64,000 nucleotides of DNA from an uncultured Paracoccaceae bacterium (GCA_947494675.1 CANLVP010000002.1:558001-622000); one strand, 5' to 3'. Positions 9,215-18,712 are shown, counted from the stretch's first letter. The notes: generated by a model not told the origin, from the letters alone. Made by a program: numbers and translations.

Positions 9215-9235
9215 CAATTTTTCGGCGAAAAATTG
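9215..9235. repeat. Intergenic hairpin in a GC-flanked AT-rich palindrome
   Basis: CAATTTTTC-ggc-GAAAAATTG, nine-base perfect arms with a 3-nt loop, preceded by the motif TATCCCCGCCGGAGGCAC. There is no T run after the hairpin, so it is not a classical terminator. Elements with this look (CCCCGCCGGAGG next to an ATTTTTC palindrome) are, as far as I recall, scattered in Roseobacter-group intergenic regions; this is not verified here. Confidence 0.45.
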
Positions 9236-9267
9236 CGCCCCTCAAAGGTCCGTGCAAAGCTGTCGCC

Positions 9268-9855
9268 ATGATCCCGATCCTGATCCTCGCCGCCGGGCAA
9301 TCCTCCCGGATGATGGGCAAAGACAAGCTCTTGGAAATGGCCCACGGCCAACCGCTCTTGCGGCGCGTGGTGTCGCAAGCCTGCGCACTCAGTGACGCCG
9401 TCTATGTCGCCTTGCCCGAGGATGCCGCCGCGCGTCTCGCCGTGCTCGACGGCCTGCCCTTCACGCCGTTGATCACGCCAGAGGCGGCAGAGGGCATGTC
9501 CGGCACCATGCGCAGCGCCGTGGCGCGCCTGCCCGATTGCCCCGCCTTCATGATGTTGCTGTCGGACCTGCCGGACATCACGATGGACGATCTTGCACGC
9601 ATCCATGACGCCTTTAAAAACAACCCCGGCCACCTGATCTGGCGCGGGGCAACGACGGCAGGCAAATCCGGTCATCCGATCATCTTTGATGCAAGCTTGC
9701 GTCCCGACTTCGCTAAGCTGCAAGGCGATGGCGGCGGTGAAACGCTGGTCAAACCCCTGCGCGATCGCACACACCTCACGGTGATCGGTGACCGCGCGAG
9801 GCGTGACCTCGACGCGCCCGCCGATTGGGACGCGTGGCGCTCAGTTCAGCAGTAG
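9268..9855 (+). CDS. MobA/MocA-like nucleotidyltransferase
   Basis: A 195-residue single-domain NTP transferase (Rossmann-like). The N-terminal signature is LILAAGQSSRMMGKDKLLE, the nucleotide-binding LAAGxSxRMGxxK loop. LLSDLPDIT supplies the metal-binding aspartate region, and a GHPIIFDASLR segment follows, as in molybdopterin cytidylyltransferases. The family activates molybdopterin with CTP or GTP. No molybdoenzyme or XdhC-like partner lies adjacent, so the specific nucleotide and acceptor are open. The 3' end overlaps the convergent Hint protein gene by 15 bp. Confidence 0.8.
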   Translation: MIPILILAAGQSSRMMGKDKLLEMAHGQPLLRRVVSQACALSDAVYVALPEDAAARLAVLDGLPFTPLITPEAAEGMSGTMRSAVARLPDCPAFMMLLSDLPDITMDDLARIHDAFKNNPGHLIWRGATTAGKSGHPIIFDASLRPDFAKLQGDGGGETLVKPLRDRTHLTVIGDRARRDLDAPADWDAWRSVQQ

Positions 9856-11037
9856 CTTGGCCTCATGCCGCCGCAGCGCCCGCCGCGCGCCGCCAAAGCT
9901 GGACGCGCTTTCTGTCGCAAGCTCAGGAAACAGTTCAAAAATTTCCGCACGCTGCTGATCACCCATGCCCTTCAGGCTATAGTCCCCGGGCTGAAAGCTT
10001 TCGGTCCACGCACCATTGGACAGGATCACCTCATGCCGCTCACACAATAGATGCACGTAAGTCAGCTCTGATGGCTTCACCCGATCCACACCATCCAAAT
10101 CCGTCAGATGCTTGGCCGCGGCCAGCACTTCGCTTTCTTCAAAATAGAGCGCCGCGCGCGCCTCGGTCACCAGCACCCGGTGATTGGGCGAAACCAGCAA
10201 ATCCTTCTCGGGCACATTCGGCCCCAAGGCCCCGGCCCGGATCAAAACGGGCCGCCACTCCGGGTGCCGCGCCAGCTCAAATTCCGACAACTGCCGTTGC
10301 CCGACCCAGGCCAGTTCCTGAATGCCATTGTCGCGGGTCAGCACACGGTCGCCCGCTTGCAGGTTCTCAACCGCGACCTCGCCCTTGGGCGTCGCAATCG
10401 CGGTGCCGGGGGTGAAGCAAATCACGACCTGTTCAATCCCGGTGTAGGTGATCCGCCCCAATTCCTGTCCATTCGGGGCGGTCTTGATCAGGATGCGCGC
10501 GTCTTCATCGCCCTCAGCACCCTGCTCATAGATGATCTCAAGATCGGGATAATCCGCCTTCAGCTGGCTCAGGTCCAACTCATCCGTGTCGCTATCATCA
10601 TCATCCTCACCGCCACGAACGGTCAGGTTGTTGAAATTCGACCCGTCCGAGACCACGATAAACCGGTCACTGTCGTCCTGCCCGTTCAGCACATCCTGAT
10701 TGCCAGAGCTCAGAATGGTGTCATCACCATCCCCGCCAAAGACCGTGTCCACGCTATTGTTATTGGCCGTATCGCCGGTGTCGATAATGTCATCACCGTC
10801 ACCGCCATAAAGACGGTCCTGACCAAGCCCACCGTCAAGGCTGTCATCGCCATCGCCACCATAAAGCCGGTCATCGCCCTGCCCGCCATCAAGACTGTCA
10901 TTACCACTGCCGCCATAAAGTCGGTCCTGACCGTTGCCACCAAACAGCGTGTCATCGCCATCCAGACCCGCAAGCGTGTCCTCGTTCTGACCGCCGGTCA
11001 GCGTGTCATTGCCTGATGTTCCAAATGTCGTCGCCAT
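9841..11037 (-). CDS. RTX calcium-binding protein with C-terminal Hint domain (short paralogue)
   Basis: A 398-residue protein from the ATG at 11037, with GAGGA seven bases upstream. Residues ~1-125 are RTX nonapeptides (GGxGxDxLxGG) that bind calcium in a beta-roll. A DDD/SD linker follows, then a Hint_2 domain at ~218-350 starting at Cys in CFTPGTAIATPKGE, with the block-B histidine in VSPNHRVLV. A conserved tail (TESFQPGDYSLKG, then IFELFPEL, then a basic end) closes the protein. Hint folds self-cleave in inteins and hedgehog proteins. The Cys start and block-B His are present; no intein-type terminal Asn is seen. The module is shared with the 1,923-residue neighbour. There is no signal peptide, so type I secretion is likely. 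Confidence 0.9.
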   Translation of the reverse strand: MATTFGTSGNDTLTGGQNEDTLAGLDGDDTLFGGNGQDRLYGGSGNDSLDGGQGDDRLYGGDGDDSLDGGLGQDRLYGGDGDDIIDTGDTANNNSVDTVFGGDGDDTILSSGNQDVLNGQDDSDRFIVVSDGSNFNNLTVRGGEDDDDSDTDELDLSQLKADYPDLEIIYEQGAEGDEDARILIKTAPNGQELGRITYTGIEQVVICFTPGTAIATPKGEVAVENLQAGDRVLTRDNGIQELAWVGQRQLSEFELARHPEWRPVLIRAGALGPNVPEKDLLVSPNHRVLVTEARAALYFEESEVLAAAKHLTDLDGVDRVKPSELTYVHLLCERHEVILSNGAWTESFQPGDYSLKGMGDQQRAEIFELFPELATESASSFGGARRALRRHEAKLLLN

Positions 11038-11208
11038 GGTGTCCTCGCAGAAAGGCACTGCCGCTTGCAGCAACCCCTACATAAGCCGATCCGCCCCTAA
11101 TTTGCGGGGAAGTTTCGCAGATGCAAATCAACTTTGGCACGAATGACAAGTCTCGGCGGAAATACGTCGCGACAGCCTAAAAACATGCAAACAATCCGCG
11201 CAAAACGT

Positions 11209-11228
11209 CTGTTTTGTCGCCAAAACAG
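11209..11228. promoter_or_regulatory. Perfect palindrome upstream of the short RTX/Hint gene
   Basis: CTGTTTTG-tcgc-CAAAACAG, eight-base arms, about 170 bp upstream of the start at 11037 and just downstream (minus strand) of the terminator at 11233-11257. It may be an operator or a second part of the terminator; the sequence alone cannot decide. Confidence 0.4.
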
Positions 11229-11232
11229 AAAC

Positions 11233-11257
11233 GGGGGGCGCCATTCCAGCGCCCCCC
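11233..11257 (-). terminator. Rho-independent terminator of the giant RTX/Hint gene
   Basis: A perfect 9-bp stem, GGGGGGCGC and GCGCCCCCC, with a 7-nt loop. On the minus strand it is followed by GTTTCTGTTTT. It lies 48 bp after the stop codon at 11305. Confidence 0.85.
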
Positions 11258-11304
11258 ATAACCGTGTTCAGTGAATAAATTGCACCAGAACAAGCTGCAT
11301 GTCG

Positions 11305-14300
11305 TTACTTCATCAGCAAGCGCGCTTCATGCTTTTTCAGCGCCTTACGTGCGGCCTGATAACCTTCAAGACCGGTGGTCGTCGCCAGTTCCGGGAAGAG
11401 TTCAAAGATTTCGTTCCGCTGGCTGTTGCCAATGCCCTTCAGGCTGTAATCGCCGGGTTGGAAGCTTTCGGTCCACGCGCCGTTCGACAGCACCACTTCG
11501 TGGCGTTCGAACATAAAGTGCACGTAGGTCGTCTGCATCACATTGACCGCATGGATACCATCCGCACCGGTCATATGCTTTGCCGCCGCCAGCACTTCGC
11601 GCTCTTCAAAGTAAAGCTGCGTTTTCTCGGATGCGACAAGCACGCGGTGGTTCGGGGATACCAGCATGTCACGCTCTGGCAGACCGCCACCCAGCGCACC
11701 GGCTTTGATTAAGATCGGCTTAAGGTGCGGGTTCGCCGCCAACTGCTTGCCGTTCATCGCCTTGTGACCGACCCAGGCAATCTCTTGGATGCCGTTGTCG
11801 CGGGTGATGATCTTGTCGCCAACTTTCAGTTCCTCGACCAGACGCTCACCGCGTGGCGTGGCGATTGTCGTGCCGGGGGTAAAGCAAGGGATCACGTTCT
11901 CAATCTCAGAGAATGTCATCGTGGTGCCGTCCATAAAGAACACGGTGCCCGCTTCGGGGTCGCCCGGCACATATTCGATGCGCTCCACATTGCTGCCAGT
12001 CAGGTCCAGAACGTCGATGTCTGCGCCATCCGGGAAGGTCCCGCTTGGTGCATCTTCGCCGCCGACCACGACGTCGCCGCCGTTGCCACCAAGGAAGGTA
12101 TCGCTGCCTTGGCCACCAAACAGCTGGTCTTCACCTTCGCCGCCGGTGATCACATCGTTGTCGATCCCGCCGTCGATGACGTCGTTGCCAGTGCCACCAA
12201 AGAGCACGTCCGCATCGTCGCGACCAAAGATCGTGTCGTTGCCAGCCCCACCAAAGACGGTGTCGATGTTGTTGCCGGGCAGCAGATCAACCGGGTTCCC
12301 GTCAGGGTCCGTGTCCACGATGTCAAAGGTATCGTTATCAAGGCCGCCATAGAGGACGTCATCGCCCTCGCCGCCTTCGATCACGTCAACACCTTCGCCG
12401 CCGATGACGGTGTCATTACCGGTGCCTGCATCGACGATATCGTTGTCGATACCTGCGTCGATAAAGTCACGGCCACCGCCACCGTCGATGCTGTCTGCAT
12501 CGTCGCCGGTTGTGATCGTGTCGTCACCCAAGCCGCCAAAGACCGTGTCCTTGTCGTTGTTCGGATCAGCATCAGGCGCGCCCAGACCGGGGTATGGGTT
12601 GTCAAACGCCGGATCCGCATGGTTGCCGGTGTCGATGATGTCGTTGCCGTTGCCGCCATCGACCACATCGCTGCCTTCGCCGCCGACAATGCTGTCGTGG
12701 CCAAAGTCGCCGTCGATGCTGTCATCGCCTTCACCGCCGCGGATCGTGTCGTCACCGCTTGCACCGTCAAGCGTATCGTTGCCCGCGTTGCCAAGGATCA
12801 CGTCGTTGCCGCTACCGCCATTGGCCACATCGTCACCGTCACCACCGACCACACGGTCATTGCCCGCACCGGCCCAAAGGTCGTCATTGCCGTCGCCGCC
12901 TTCCAGCAGATCGTCGCCTGTGCCGCCTTCCAGCTTGTCCATGCCCTCGCCGCCGAACAGCTCATCGTTGCCGGCATTGCCAAAGATCATGTCGTCGCCG
13001 TCATTGCCTTCGATGATGTCATCACCATCGTTGCCAACCAGACCGTCGTTGCCAACACCACCGTCGATGGTGTCATTGCCGTCACCACCAAACACGCGGT
13101 CATCTCCGTCGCCTGCGTCGATGCTGTCATCGCCGCCAAAGCCAAGGATCAGATCGTCGTTGCCGGTATCACCGTCCAGAATGGCATCGTTGTTGTCGAC
13201 CACATCACCGTCCGCATCCACATACGGGATGTCGGGGTTGATGATGTCGTCGCCATCGGTGCCTTGCACGGTGCCGTCGTTGATACCGCCCACGGTAAAG
13301 GATGCGATGGCTGTGCTTGTGCCGCCGTTCCCATCCGAGATGGTGTATTCGACCGTCGTGGTCCGGGTGTCGTTCAGACCCAGATCATCAAACTCGCCAT
13401 TGGCGTCGAAATCGACGGTGCCATCGGCCAGAATGGTGAACAGACCACCAGCCGTACCAGCAACGGCCACACCAACGCCAGAGTTTGGCGCACCCACACC
13501 AACAACCGTCAGCGGGTCGTTTTCGGGATCACTGTCCACACCGTTGCCAGTGTCATCGGTCAGCACATTGCCGTCCACGTCGCCTGTGGTCTCGTCAAAT
13601 TTGACGGAATAGTCGTTGCGGATCGCAACCGGCGCATCGTTTGTGCCAGTGACCGTAATCACGACTTCAGCCGTATCAGTCGCACCATCTGGATCGACAA
13701 CCGTGTAGACGACCGTTGTCGTGGTCTCTTCACCATCGGCCAAGCCGTCGAATTCGCCATTTGGATCAAAGCTGACGCTGCCGTCTTCGTTAATCGTCAC
13801 CAGGCCACCGTTGTCACCCGCAACCGGGGTGCCAACATCAGCTGGGTTGCCATTGACCTCAGACACGCTGAGCGGATCGTTCTCGGGATCGGTGTCGTTG
13901 CCTAACACGTTGCCCAGATCGGTCACGGTGTCTTCGTCCGTGGTGTAGCTGTCCATCACGGCAGTCGGCGCGTCGTTTGTGCCGGTCACTGTGACGGTGA
14001 CGGTGGCTGTCGACATCTCACCCGATGGGTCCTGCACCATATAGGTGATGGTTGTCTCAGCTGTTTCGCCGTCGCCCAGGGCTTCAAAGTCGCCAATAGG
14101 GTCAAACGTCACGGTGCCGTCTGCGTCGATGGTGATCAGACCACCATTATCGCCCGCCGTTGGCTGGCCAAGGTTGGCCTCTTCGCCGCCGACCTTAAAG
14201 ACTTCCAGCGCATCGCCTTCGGGATCGCTGTCGTTGTCCAGCACATTGCCGATCACGCCTTCTGCGTCATCCTCATCTGCCGCCAGATCATCATCAAGCG

Positions 14301-17076
14301 CCACTGGCCCGTCGTTCACACCATCAATGCGGATCGTAAGCGTTGTGGTCGCCGTGCCGCCGTTGCCGTCTGACACCGTGTAGGTGACCGAAGTTTCAGC
14401 AGATTCACCCGGCGCCAGCGCTTCAAACTCGCCATTGGCAGAGAAATCGAACGACCCATCGGGGTTGATCACAAAGATCCCACCGTTGTCGCCAACGATA
14501 TTCTCACCCACGCCGCTGTCTGGCGCATTTACACCCACAACGGTCAGCGTGTCGCCATCAGGATCGATGTCGAGGCCCGCGTTGTTGTCGCTTGGGTTGG
14601 TGATGACATTGCCATCCACATCGCCGCCGGTTTCGTCTTCGGTGACGATATAAAGGTCAGGACAAGCAATCGGATCGTCGTTTGTACCGTTGATGGTAAA
14701 GTTGACGGTCGCCGTATCCTCGGCCCCGTCCTCATCCGCGATGGTATAGGTGACAGAGGTCTGCGCCGTCTCACCCGCGCCCAAGCCGTCAAACTCGCCA
14801 TTGGCGTCAAAGTCGATGGTGCCATCAGCATTGATCGTGAAGAGACCGCCATTGCTGCCTGCAACCACATTGCCGACATTGCCCGCGTTGCCATTGACGG
14901 CCACAACGTCCAGCGCATCGTTCTCAGGATCACTATCCGCGCCCGCGCCAGTGTCGTCGTCGATCGCATTGCCATCCACGTCGCCAGCCGCTTCGTCCTG
15001 ATCCACAACATAGCTGTTGTCTTCAGCATTCGGGCCGTCGTTCACACCGTTCACAGTGATGGTCACCGTCTCGGTGTCCATGCCGCCGTTTCCGTCGCTG
15101 ACCATATAGGTGATCGTGGTCTCAGCTGTCTCGCCAACACCGAGGTGTTCAAAGTCGCCGTTTGGATCAAAGGTGACCGTGCCGTCTGCCGCGATGGTGA
15201 TCAGGCCACCGTTGCTGCCCGCCGTTGGCTGACCAAGGTTGGCCTCTTCGCCGCCGACCTTAAAGACTTCCAATGCATCGCCATCAGGGTCGCTGTCGTT
15301 GTCCAGCACATTGCCGATCACACCAGCCGGATCATCCTCGCCCGCGTCAAAGTCATCAGCGTCGGCATCGGGACCACGGTTGATCTCTTCACCAAGGATC
15401 TTCTCAATCTCAACGAAATCAAGCACTTCGCCCGTTGGGTTGCCATCGGCGTCAACAAAGACGATCTGACCGTCAATGCCATTGCCATTGCTGTCAGGGA
15501 TCGGGTCGCCCACACCACCGGGACCGGTGATGTAGAACGGGCCTTCGCCTGTCAGATCAAGCACATCGTAGTCATGACCACCGGCACCGCCGTCGACGGT
15601 ATCGCCTGCGCCGCCCTTGATCGTGTCGGCATCGTCGCCGCCGTAAATCTCATCCGCGCCTTCACCGCCAATCAGCAGATCGTCGCCCGCCTGACCTTCG
15701 ATGTAGTCGTCGCCATCGCCACCATCGATGGTGTCGCCCGCGTCATGCGCGCTGCCATCAACCGAATAGCACAGGTTATCAATCGCGCCAGAGCCCTTGA
15801 TGATCACTTCCATCCGCGACACGCCATCCACATTGATCGCTTGTGTCAGCTGGCCGCCATCTGCGGTTGTTGCGGTATCAATCTGCGCGATCTGGTTGCC
15901 ATCGGCGTCATACATCTTGATCCAGGCACCGCCTTCGATGTCCAGAAAGCCAAGGCTTCCCACATGCGCAGGGTTGTCGAATTCAAAGATGAATTTGCCG
16001 CCGCGGCCATTGTCATCAGGATCGCTGCTGTCGCCATCTTCCGAGATGATCAGCACATTGCCCAGACTGTCAGATGCCAGATCATGATCACCACCCGTTG
16101 GGTTGGCGGTGTCAAAGATCATGACAGGATGGTCAGCAGAGCCGCTGGAAATGGTCACGCCATTGCCCGCATACTGGCCACCAACAATGTCGCCTGCGTT
16201 CAGATCGTTGAAATCCAGCTTGCCGTCAAAGGTTGGGCCGCCACCGATCAACATGTCGTTGCCGTCGCCGCCGTTGATCACGTCGCTGTCCGCGCCGCCA
16301 AAGATCATGTCGTCGCCCGCGTCACCGTCGAGCTCATCATCACCTTCGCCGCCATAAATCTTGTCGTTGCCTTCGCCGCCAGAGACGTCGTCTTCGCCCT
16401 CGCCCGCAACAACGGTGTCGTTGCCGTCACCCGCCACAACGATATCGTCCTGCGGCGCTTCGCCCGCGACGATGGCGTCGTTGTTGTCGATCTTGTCGCC
16501 ATCGGGGTCTTGGTCGTAGTTCAGATCAATCAGATCATCGCCCGCGGTGCCTTCGACCGTGCCGTCCAAACCGCTGGGCAGATCAAATGTGATGTCACTC
16601 ACGGCAACCGTGCCGGAATAATCCCGCTCTGGGCCATCGTCCAAAACGATCCAGAAGGAAATGAGCGGACCTTCAATGCAAACCTCAATGTCCTGGCCGT
16701 CATTGGACGCGCCGGGCCCGGGGGAATTTGTCTGTGTGCCGGTCACTGTGTTGCCGTTGACGTCGTGCACGCCAGTCACCTCGAACGAAACGGGGACAGG
16801 ATTCCCGTCTGCGTCCTTGGTCATGATCGTGATCTCGTCCAGACGGTCCACATCCAAGAGCGTGAACTTCACGTTCTCGACTTCTTCGCTGAACCGGATG
16901 TCGGCGGAACTGTCGCGCGTGACGTCCCAATTCTTCAACATGCCGTTCTCAACGAACCATTCTTTGCCTTCCCCGTTTTTGGGGGTGGAGACTGTCACAT
17001 CAACGGATTGACCGTTTTCGCTGAGTGTCTGGCTACCGTCGGATCCAATGTGATCCCAATCAATCGTTAACGTCAT
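11305..17076 (-). CDS. Giant RTX adhesin-like protein with Ig-like repeats and C-terminal Hint domain
   Basis: A 1,923-residue acidic protein; the start is supported by GAGGAGACAGGA before the ATG. By eye the order is: a unique N-terminal beta domain (~1-165), RTX calcium repeats (~172-275), a jelly-roll-like domain (~278-440), short RTX (~446-500), six cadherin/VCBS-type Ig-like repeats of ~113 residues each (~570-1262, each with a DNDSDPDGD-like calcium linker), a long RTX block (~1272-1690), and a Hint_2 domain from the Cys at ~1730 with SPNHRVLV. The conserved TESFQPGDYSLKG tail ends it. No signal peptide and no secretion genes nearby; a type I secreted surface adhesin is inferred. Repeats 1 and 4 are nearly identical at the DNA level. 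Confidence 0.9.
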   Translation of the reverse strand: MTLTIDWDHIGSDGSQTLSENGQSVDVTVSTPKNGEGKEWFVENGMLKNWDVTRDSSADIRFSEEVENVKFTLLDVDRLDEITIMTKDADGNPVPVSFEVTGVHDVNGNTVTGTQTNSPGPGASNDGQDIEVCIEGPLISFWIVLDDGPERDYSGTVAVSDITFDLPSGLDGTVEGTAGDDLIDLNYDQDPDGDKIDNNDAIVAGEAPQDDIVVAGDGNDTVVAGEGEDDVSGGEGNDKIYGGEGDDELDGDAGDDMIFGGADSDVINGGDGNDMLIGGGPTFDGKLDFNDLNAGDIVGGQYAGNGVTISSGSADHPVMIFDTANPTGGDHDLASDSLGNVLIISEDGDSSDPDDNGRGGKFIFEFDNPAHVGSLGFLDIEGGAWIKMYDADGNQIAQIDTATTADGGQLTQAINVDGVSRMEVIIKGSGAIDNLCYSVDGSAHDAGDTIDGGDGDDYIEGQAGDDLLIGGEGADEIYGGDDADTIKGGAGDTVDGGAGGHDYDVLDLTGEGPFYITGPGGVGDPIPDSNGNGIDGQIVFVDADGNPTGEVLDFVEIEKILGEEINRGPDADADDFDAGEDDPAGVIGNVLDNDSDPDGDALEVFKVGGEEANLGQPTAGSNGGLITIAADGTVTFDPNGDFEHLGVGETAETTITYMVSDGNGGMDTETVTITVNGVNDGPNAEDNSYVVDQDEAAGDVDGNAIDDDTGAGADSDPENDALDVVAVNGNAGNVGNVVAGSNGGLFTINADGTIDFDANGEFDGLGAGETAQTSVTYTIADEDGAEDTATVNFTINGTNDDPIACPDLYIVTEDETGGDVDGNVITNPSDNNAGLDIDPDGDTLTVVGVNAPDSGVGENIVGDNGGIFVINPDGSFDFSANGEFEALAPGESAETSVTYTVSDGNGGTATTTLTIRIDGVNDGPVALDDDLAADEDDAEGVIGNVLDNDSDPEGDALEVFKVGGEEANLGQPTAGDNGGLITIDADGTVTFDPIGDFEALGDGETAETTITYMVQDPSGEMSTATVTVTVTGTNDAPTAVMDSYTTDEDTVTDLGNVLGNDTDPENDPLSVSEVNGNPADVGTPVAGDNGGLVTINEDGSVSFDPNGEFDGLADGEETTTTVVYTVVDPDGATDTAEVVITVTGTNDAPVAIRNDYSVKFDETTGDVDGNVLTDDTGNGVDSDPENDPLTVVGVGAPNSGVGVAVAGTAGGLFTILADGTVDFDANGEFDDLGLNDTRTTTVEYTISDGNGGTSTAIASFTVGGINDGTVQGTDGDDIINPDIPYVDADGDVVDNNDAILDGDTGNDDLILGFGGDDSIDAGDGDDRVFGGDGNDTIDGGVGNDGLVGNDGDDIIEGNDGDDMIFGNAGNDELFGGEGMDKLEGGTGDDLLEGGDGNDDLWAGAGNDRVVGGDGDDVANGGSGNDVILGNAGNDTLDGASGDDTIRGGEGDDSIDGDFGHDSIVGGEGSDVVDGGNGNDIIDTGNHADPAFDNPYPGLGAPDADPNNDKDTVFGGLGDDTITTGDDADSIDGGGGRDFIDAGIDNDIVDAGTGNDTVIGGEGVDVIEGGEGDDVLYGGLDNDTFDIVDTDPDGNPVDLLPGNNIDTVFGGAGNDTIFGRDDADVLFGGTGNDVIDGGIDNDVITGGEGEDQLFGGQGSDTFLGGNGGDVVVGGEDAPSGTFPDGADIDVLDLTGSNVERIEYVPGDPEAGTVFFMDGTTMTFSEIENVIPCFTPGTTIATPRGERLVEELKVGDKIITRDNGIQEIAWVGHKAMNGKQLAANPHLKPILIKAGALGGGLPERDMLVSPNHRVLVASEKTQLYFEEREVLAAAKHMTGADGIHAVNVMQTTYVHFMFERHEVVLSNGAWTESFQPGDYSLKGIGNSQRNEIFELFPELATTTGLEGYQAARKALKKHEARLLMK

Positions 17077-17732
17077 TTCCTGTCTCCTCGTCGCTCACAC
17101 GGTGCCGCGCGAACTTTTACTGTCGTGCAACCGGGATCGGTCCAAAAACTGGACACAGATCATCAGTCGCTGGTGCACACACACCAACTTGAATTTTAGA
17201 CTGCAGGAGATATGGACCCCATTCGCAGACACACACATTCGTCAGACCATAAGGTCCGACCCGATCGCCCCAATCGATCGGAATGCCCCCCAGTTGGGCC
17301 TGTCCGACATACCTAACCATACGTTACCCACAAAGAGAAAAATGACCCCCTGGGGATCAATTTTGATACATTTTCGCCAAATTCCCGCGATTGTATCGCT
17401 GCCCAAAACAACCAAGCCATGAATCTGGTTTCCTCGGCGGAAACGATGACACTGACGTCGTTTGGGTTTTCGCGCGATTTTAGCTAAAAAACGCACCAAA
17501 TCGCCGACAGTATGCAACCATTAGTTTAGTCGCAGCCGAAATATGGCGCGATTAACCCTGCTGCCCATTTTTCGTCATGTTCAGCAACTGAAGCGGGCAA
17601 TTTGTTGACGTATCCGGGCGAAACCCCGGTTTCCCGCAGGATCGTTGCGCATTTGCGGACAATCATGCGCGACAAAACGCCGAAACACCCGCGATTCGGA
17701 CAAGACTATGGCAACATTTCTCAAGGGTAAGT
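17077..17732. other. Long intergenic region without a recognised gene
   Basis: About 650 bp between the start of the giant RTX gene and tRNA-Leu. No open frame here looks coding. It is more AT-rich than its surroundings and must hold the RTX gene promoter. Visible structures: a hairpin GAAACC-cc-GGTTTC at 17620-17633 extended by GGG/CCC with one bulge, a 12-bp palindrome TTTTAGCTAAAA at 17478-17489, and ATCAA-tt-TTGAT at 17357-17368. None is a convincing terminator or a known operator. Confidence 0.6.
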
Positions 17733-17818
17733 TGGTGCCGATGGAGAGACTCGAACTCTCACGATGTTACCATCGGGGGATTTTGAATCCCCTGCGTCTA
17801 CCATTCCGCCACATCGGC
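17733..17818 (-). tRNA. tRNA-Leu (CAA)
   Basis: On the minus strand the acceptor arms GCCGATG and CATCGGC pair fully. The anticodon stem GGGGA/TCCCC holds the loop TTCAAAA, giving anticodon CAA. A class II variable arm (CGATG-gtaa-CATCG) and a T arm GAGAG-TTCGAGT-CTCTC follow, and CCA is encoded at 17733-17735. The long variable arm with a CAA anticodon identifies leucine (UUG codons). Confidence 0.97.
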
Positions 17819-17872
17819 CAACGCGCCCCTCCTAAGACCTCAAACGGGGCACGTCAACGGCTCAATCCATGC

Positions 17873-18712
17873 TTACAGCTGGTTCGTTGAAAACGTATCG
17901 CACTGGCTCATATCGGCGCTGTCATAGCCCCGCGCGAACCACCGCTGCCGCTGCTCGGATGTGCCATGGGTAAAGGTATGCGGCTGCACCGTGCGGCCCG
18001 CATTGCGTTGCAACGTATCGTCGCCGATCTGTTTGGCGGCATTCAGCGCCTCTTCCAGATCACCCCGCTCCAGCGATGCAAACTTCTCTTGCGCCTTGCG
18101 TGCCCAGATCCCCGAAAAGCAATCGGCCTGCAGCTCTGTGCGCACCGACAGCTCATTCGATTGCGCCTCACTCACCTGCGCCCGCAGCTGATTGACCTGC
18201 CCCAAAATCCCCAATTCGTTTTGCACATGATGCGCGATCTCATGCGCCACCACATAGGCCGCCGCAAAATCCCCGCGCGCGCCCAAACGGTTGGCCATCG
18301 TGGTAAAGAACTCGGTGTCCAGATAGGCGATGTTATCCGCCGGACAGTAAAACGGACCAGAGGCCGCCGTCGCCCCACCACAGCCCGACTGCACCGATCC
18401 CTTAAAGATCACCAGCGTCGGCTCAGTATAAGGAATGCCCGCCTGCTGCGGCAACAACTCGGCCCAGACCTCTTCTGTATCCGCCAAAACGACCGAAACG
18501 AATTGCTCCGCCTCCAGATCGGCCTGCGTCACCTCAGCGCTCTGGCTGCCGCCCTGCCCGTCCAGATCGACAAAACTGCTGGTATCAAAGCCAAAGTACC
18601 ACCCTGCGAGCAAGATCAGCACGCCCGCAAGCCCGCCAATACCACCCACCGATTTCGCCCCGCCGCCACGTCGTTGCACGTTGCGACTGCCCCTGCGTCC
18701 TTGCCACTTCAT
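17873..18712 (-). CDS. YpfJ-family neutral zinc metallopeptidase
   Basis: A 279-residue protein from the ATG at 18712, with GGGAG upstream. The N-terminal tail is basic and glycine-rich (MKWQGRRGSRN), followed by one membrane helix (GGLAGVLILLAGWYFGF). The outer domain carries the zinc motif HEIAHH and ends with a HGTSEQRQRWFARGYDSADM-like segment typical of the 'putative neutral zinc metallopeptidase' family. A cysteine pair (SGCGG...FYCPAD) is characteristic too. It is probably anchored in the inner membrane facing the periplasm; the substrate is unknown. Divergent from the DedA gene. Confidence 0.9.
   Translation of the reverse strand: MKWQGRRGSRNVQRRGGGAKSVGGIGGLAGVLILLAGWYFGFDTSSFVDLDGQGGSQSAEVTQADLEAEQFVSVVLADTEEVWAELLPQQAGIPYTEPTLVIFKGSVQSGCGGATAASGPFYCPADNIAYLDTEFFTTMANRLGARGDFAAAYVVAHEIAHHVQNELGILGQVNQLRAQVSEAQSNELSVRTELQADCFSGIWARKAQEKFASLERGDLEEALNAAKQIGDDTLQRNAGRTVQPHTFTHGTSEQRQRWFARGYDSADMSQCDTFSTNQL

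Noticed and set aside
11725-17070. Long plus-strand open frames (up to 726 and 641 codons) across the giant RTX gene
   Set aside because: They are antisense shadows created by the GC-rich repeat codons of the minus-strand gene. They have no ribosome sites, and their composition (Val/Ala/His runs) mirrors RTX codons.
17357-17368. FNR/FixK-like box
   Set aside because: The arms are ATCAA-tt-TTGAT, the inverse order of TTGAT-N4-ATCAA and with the wrong spacing.
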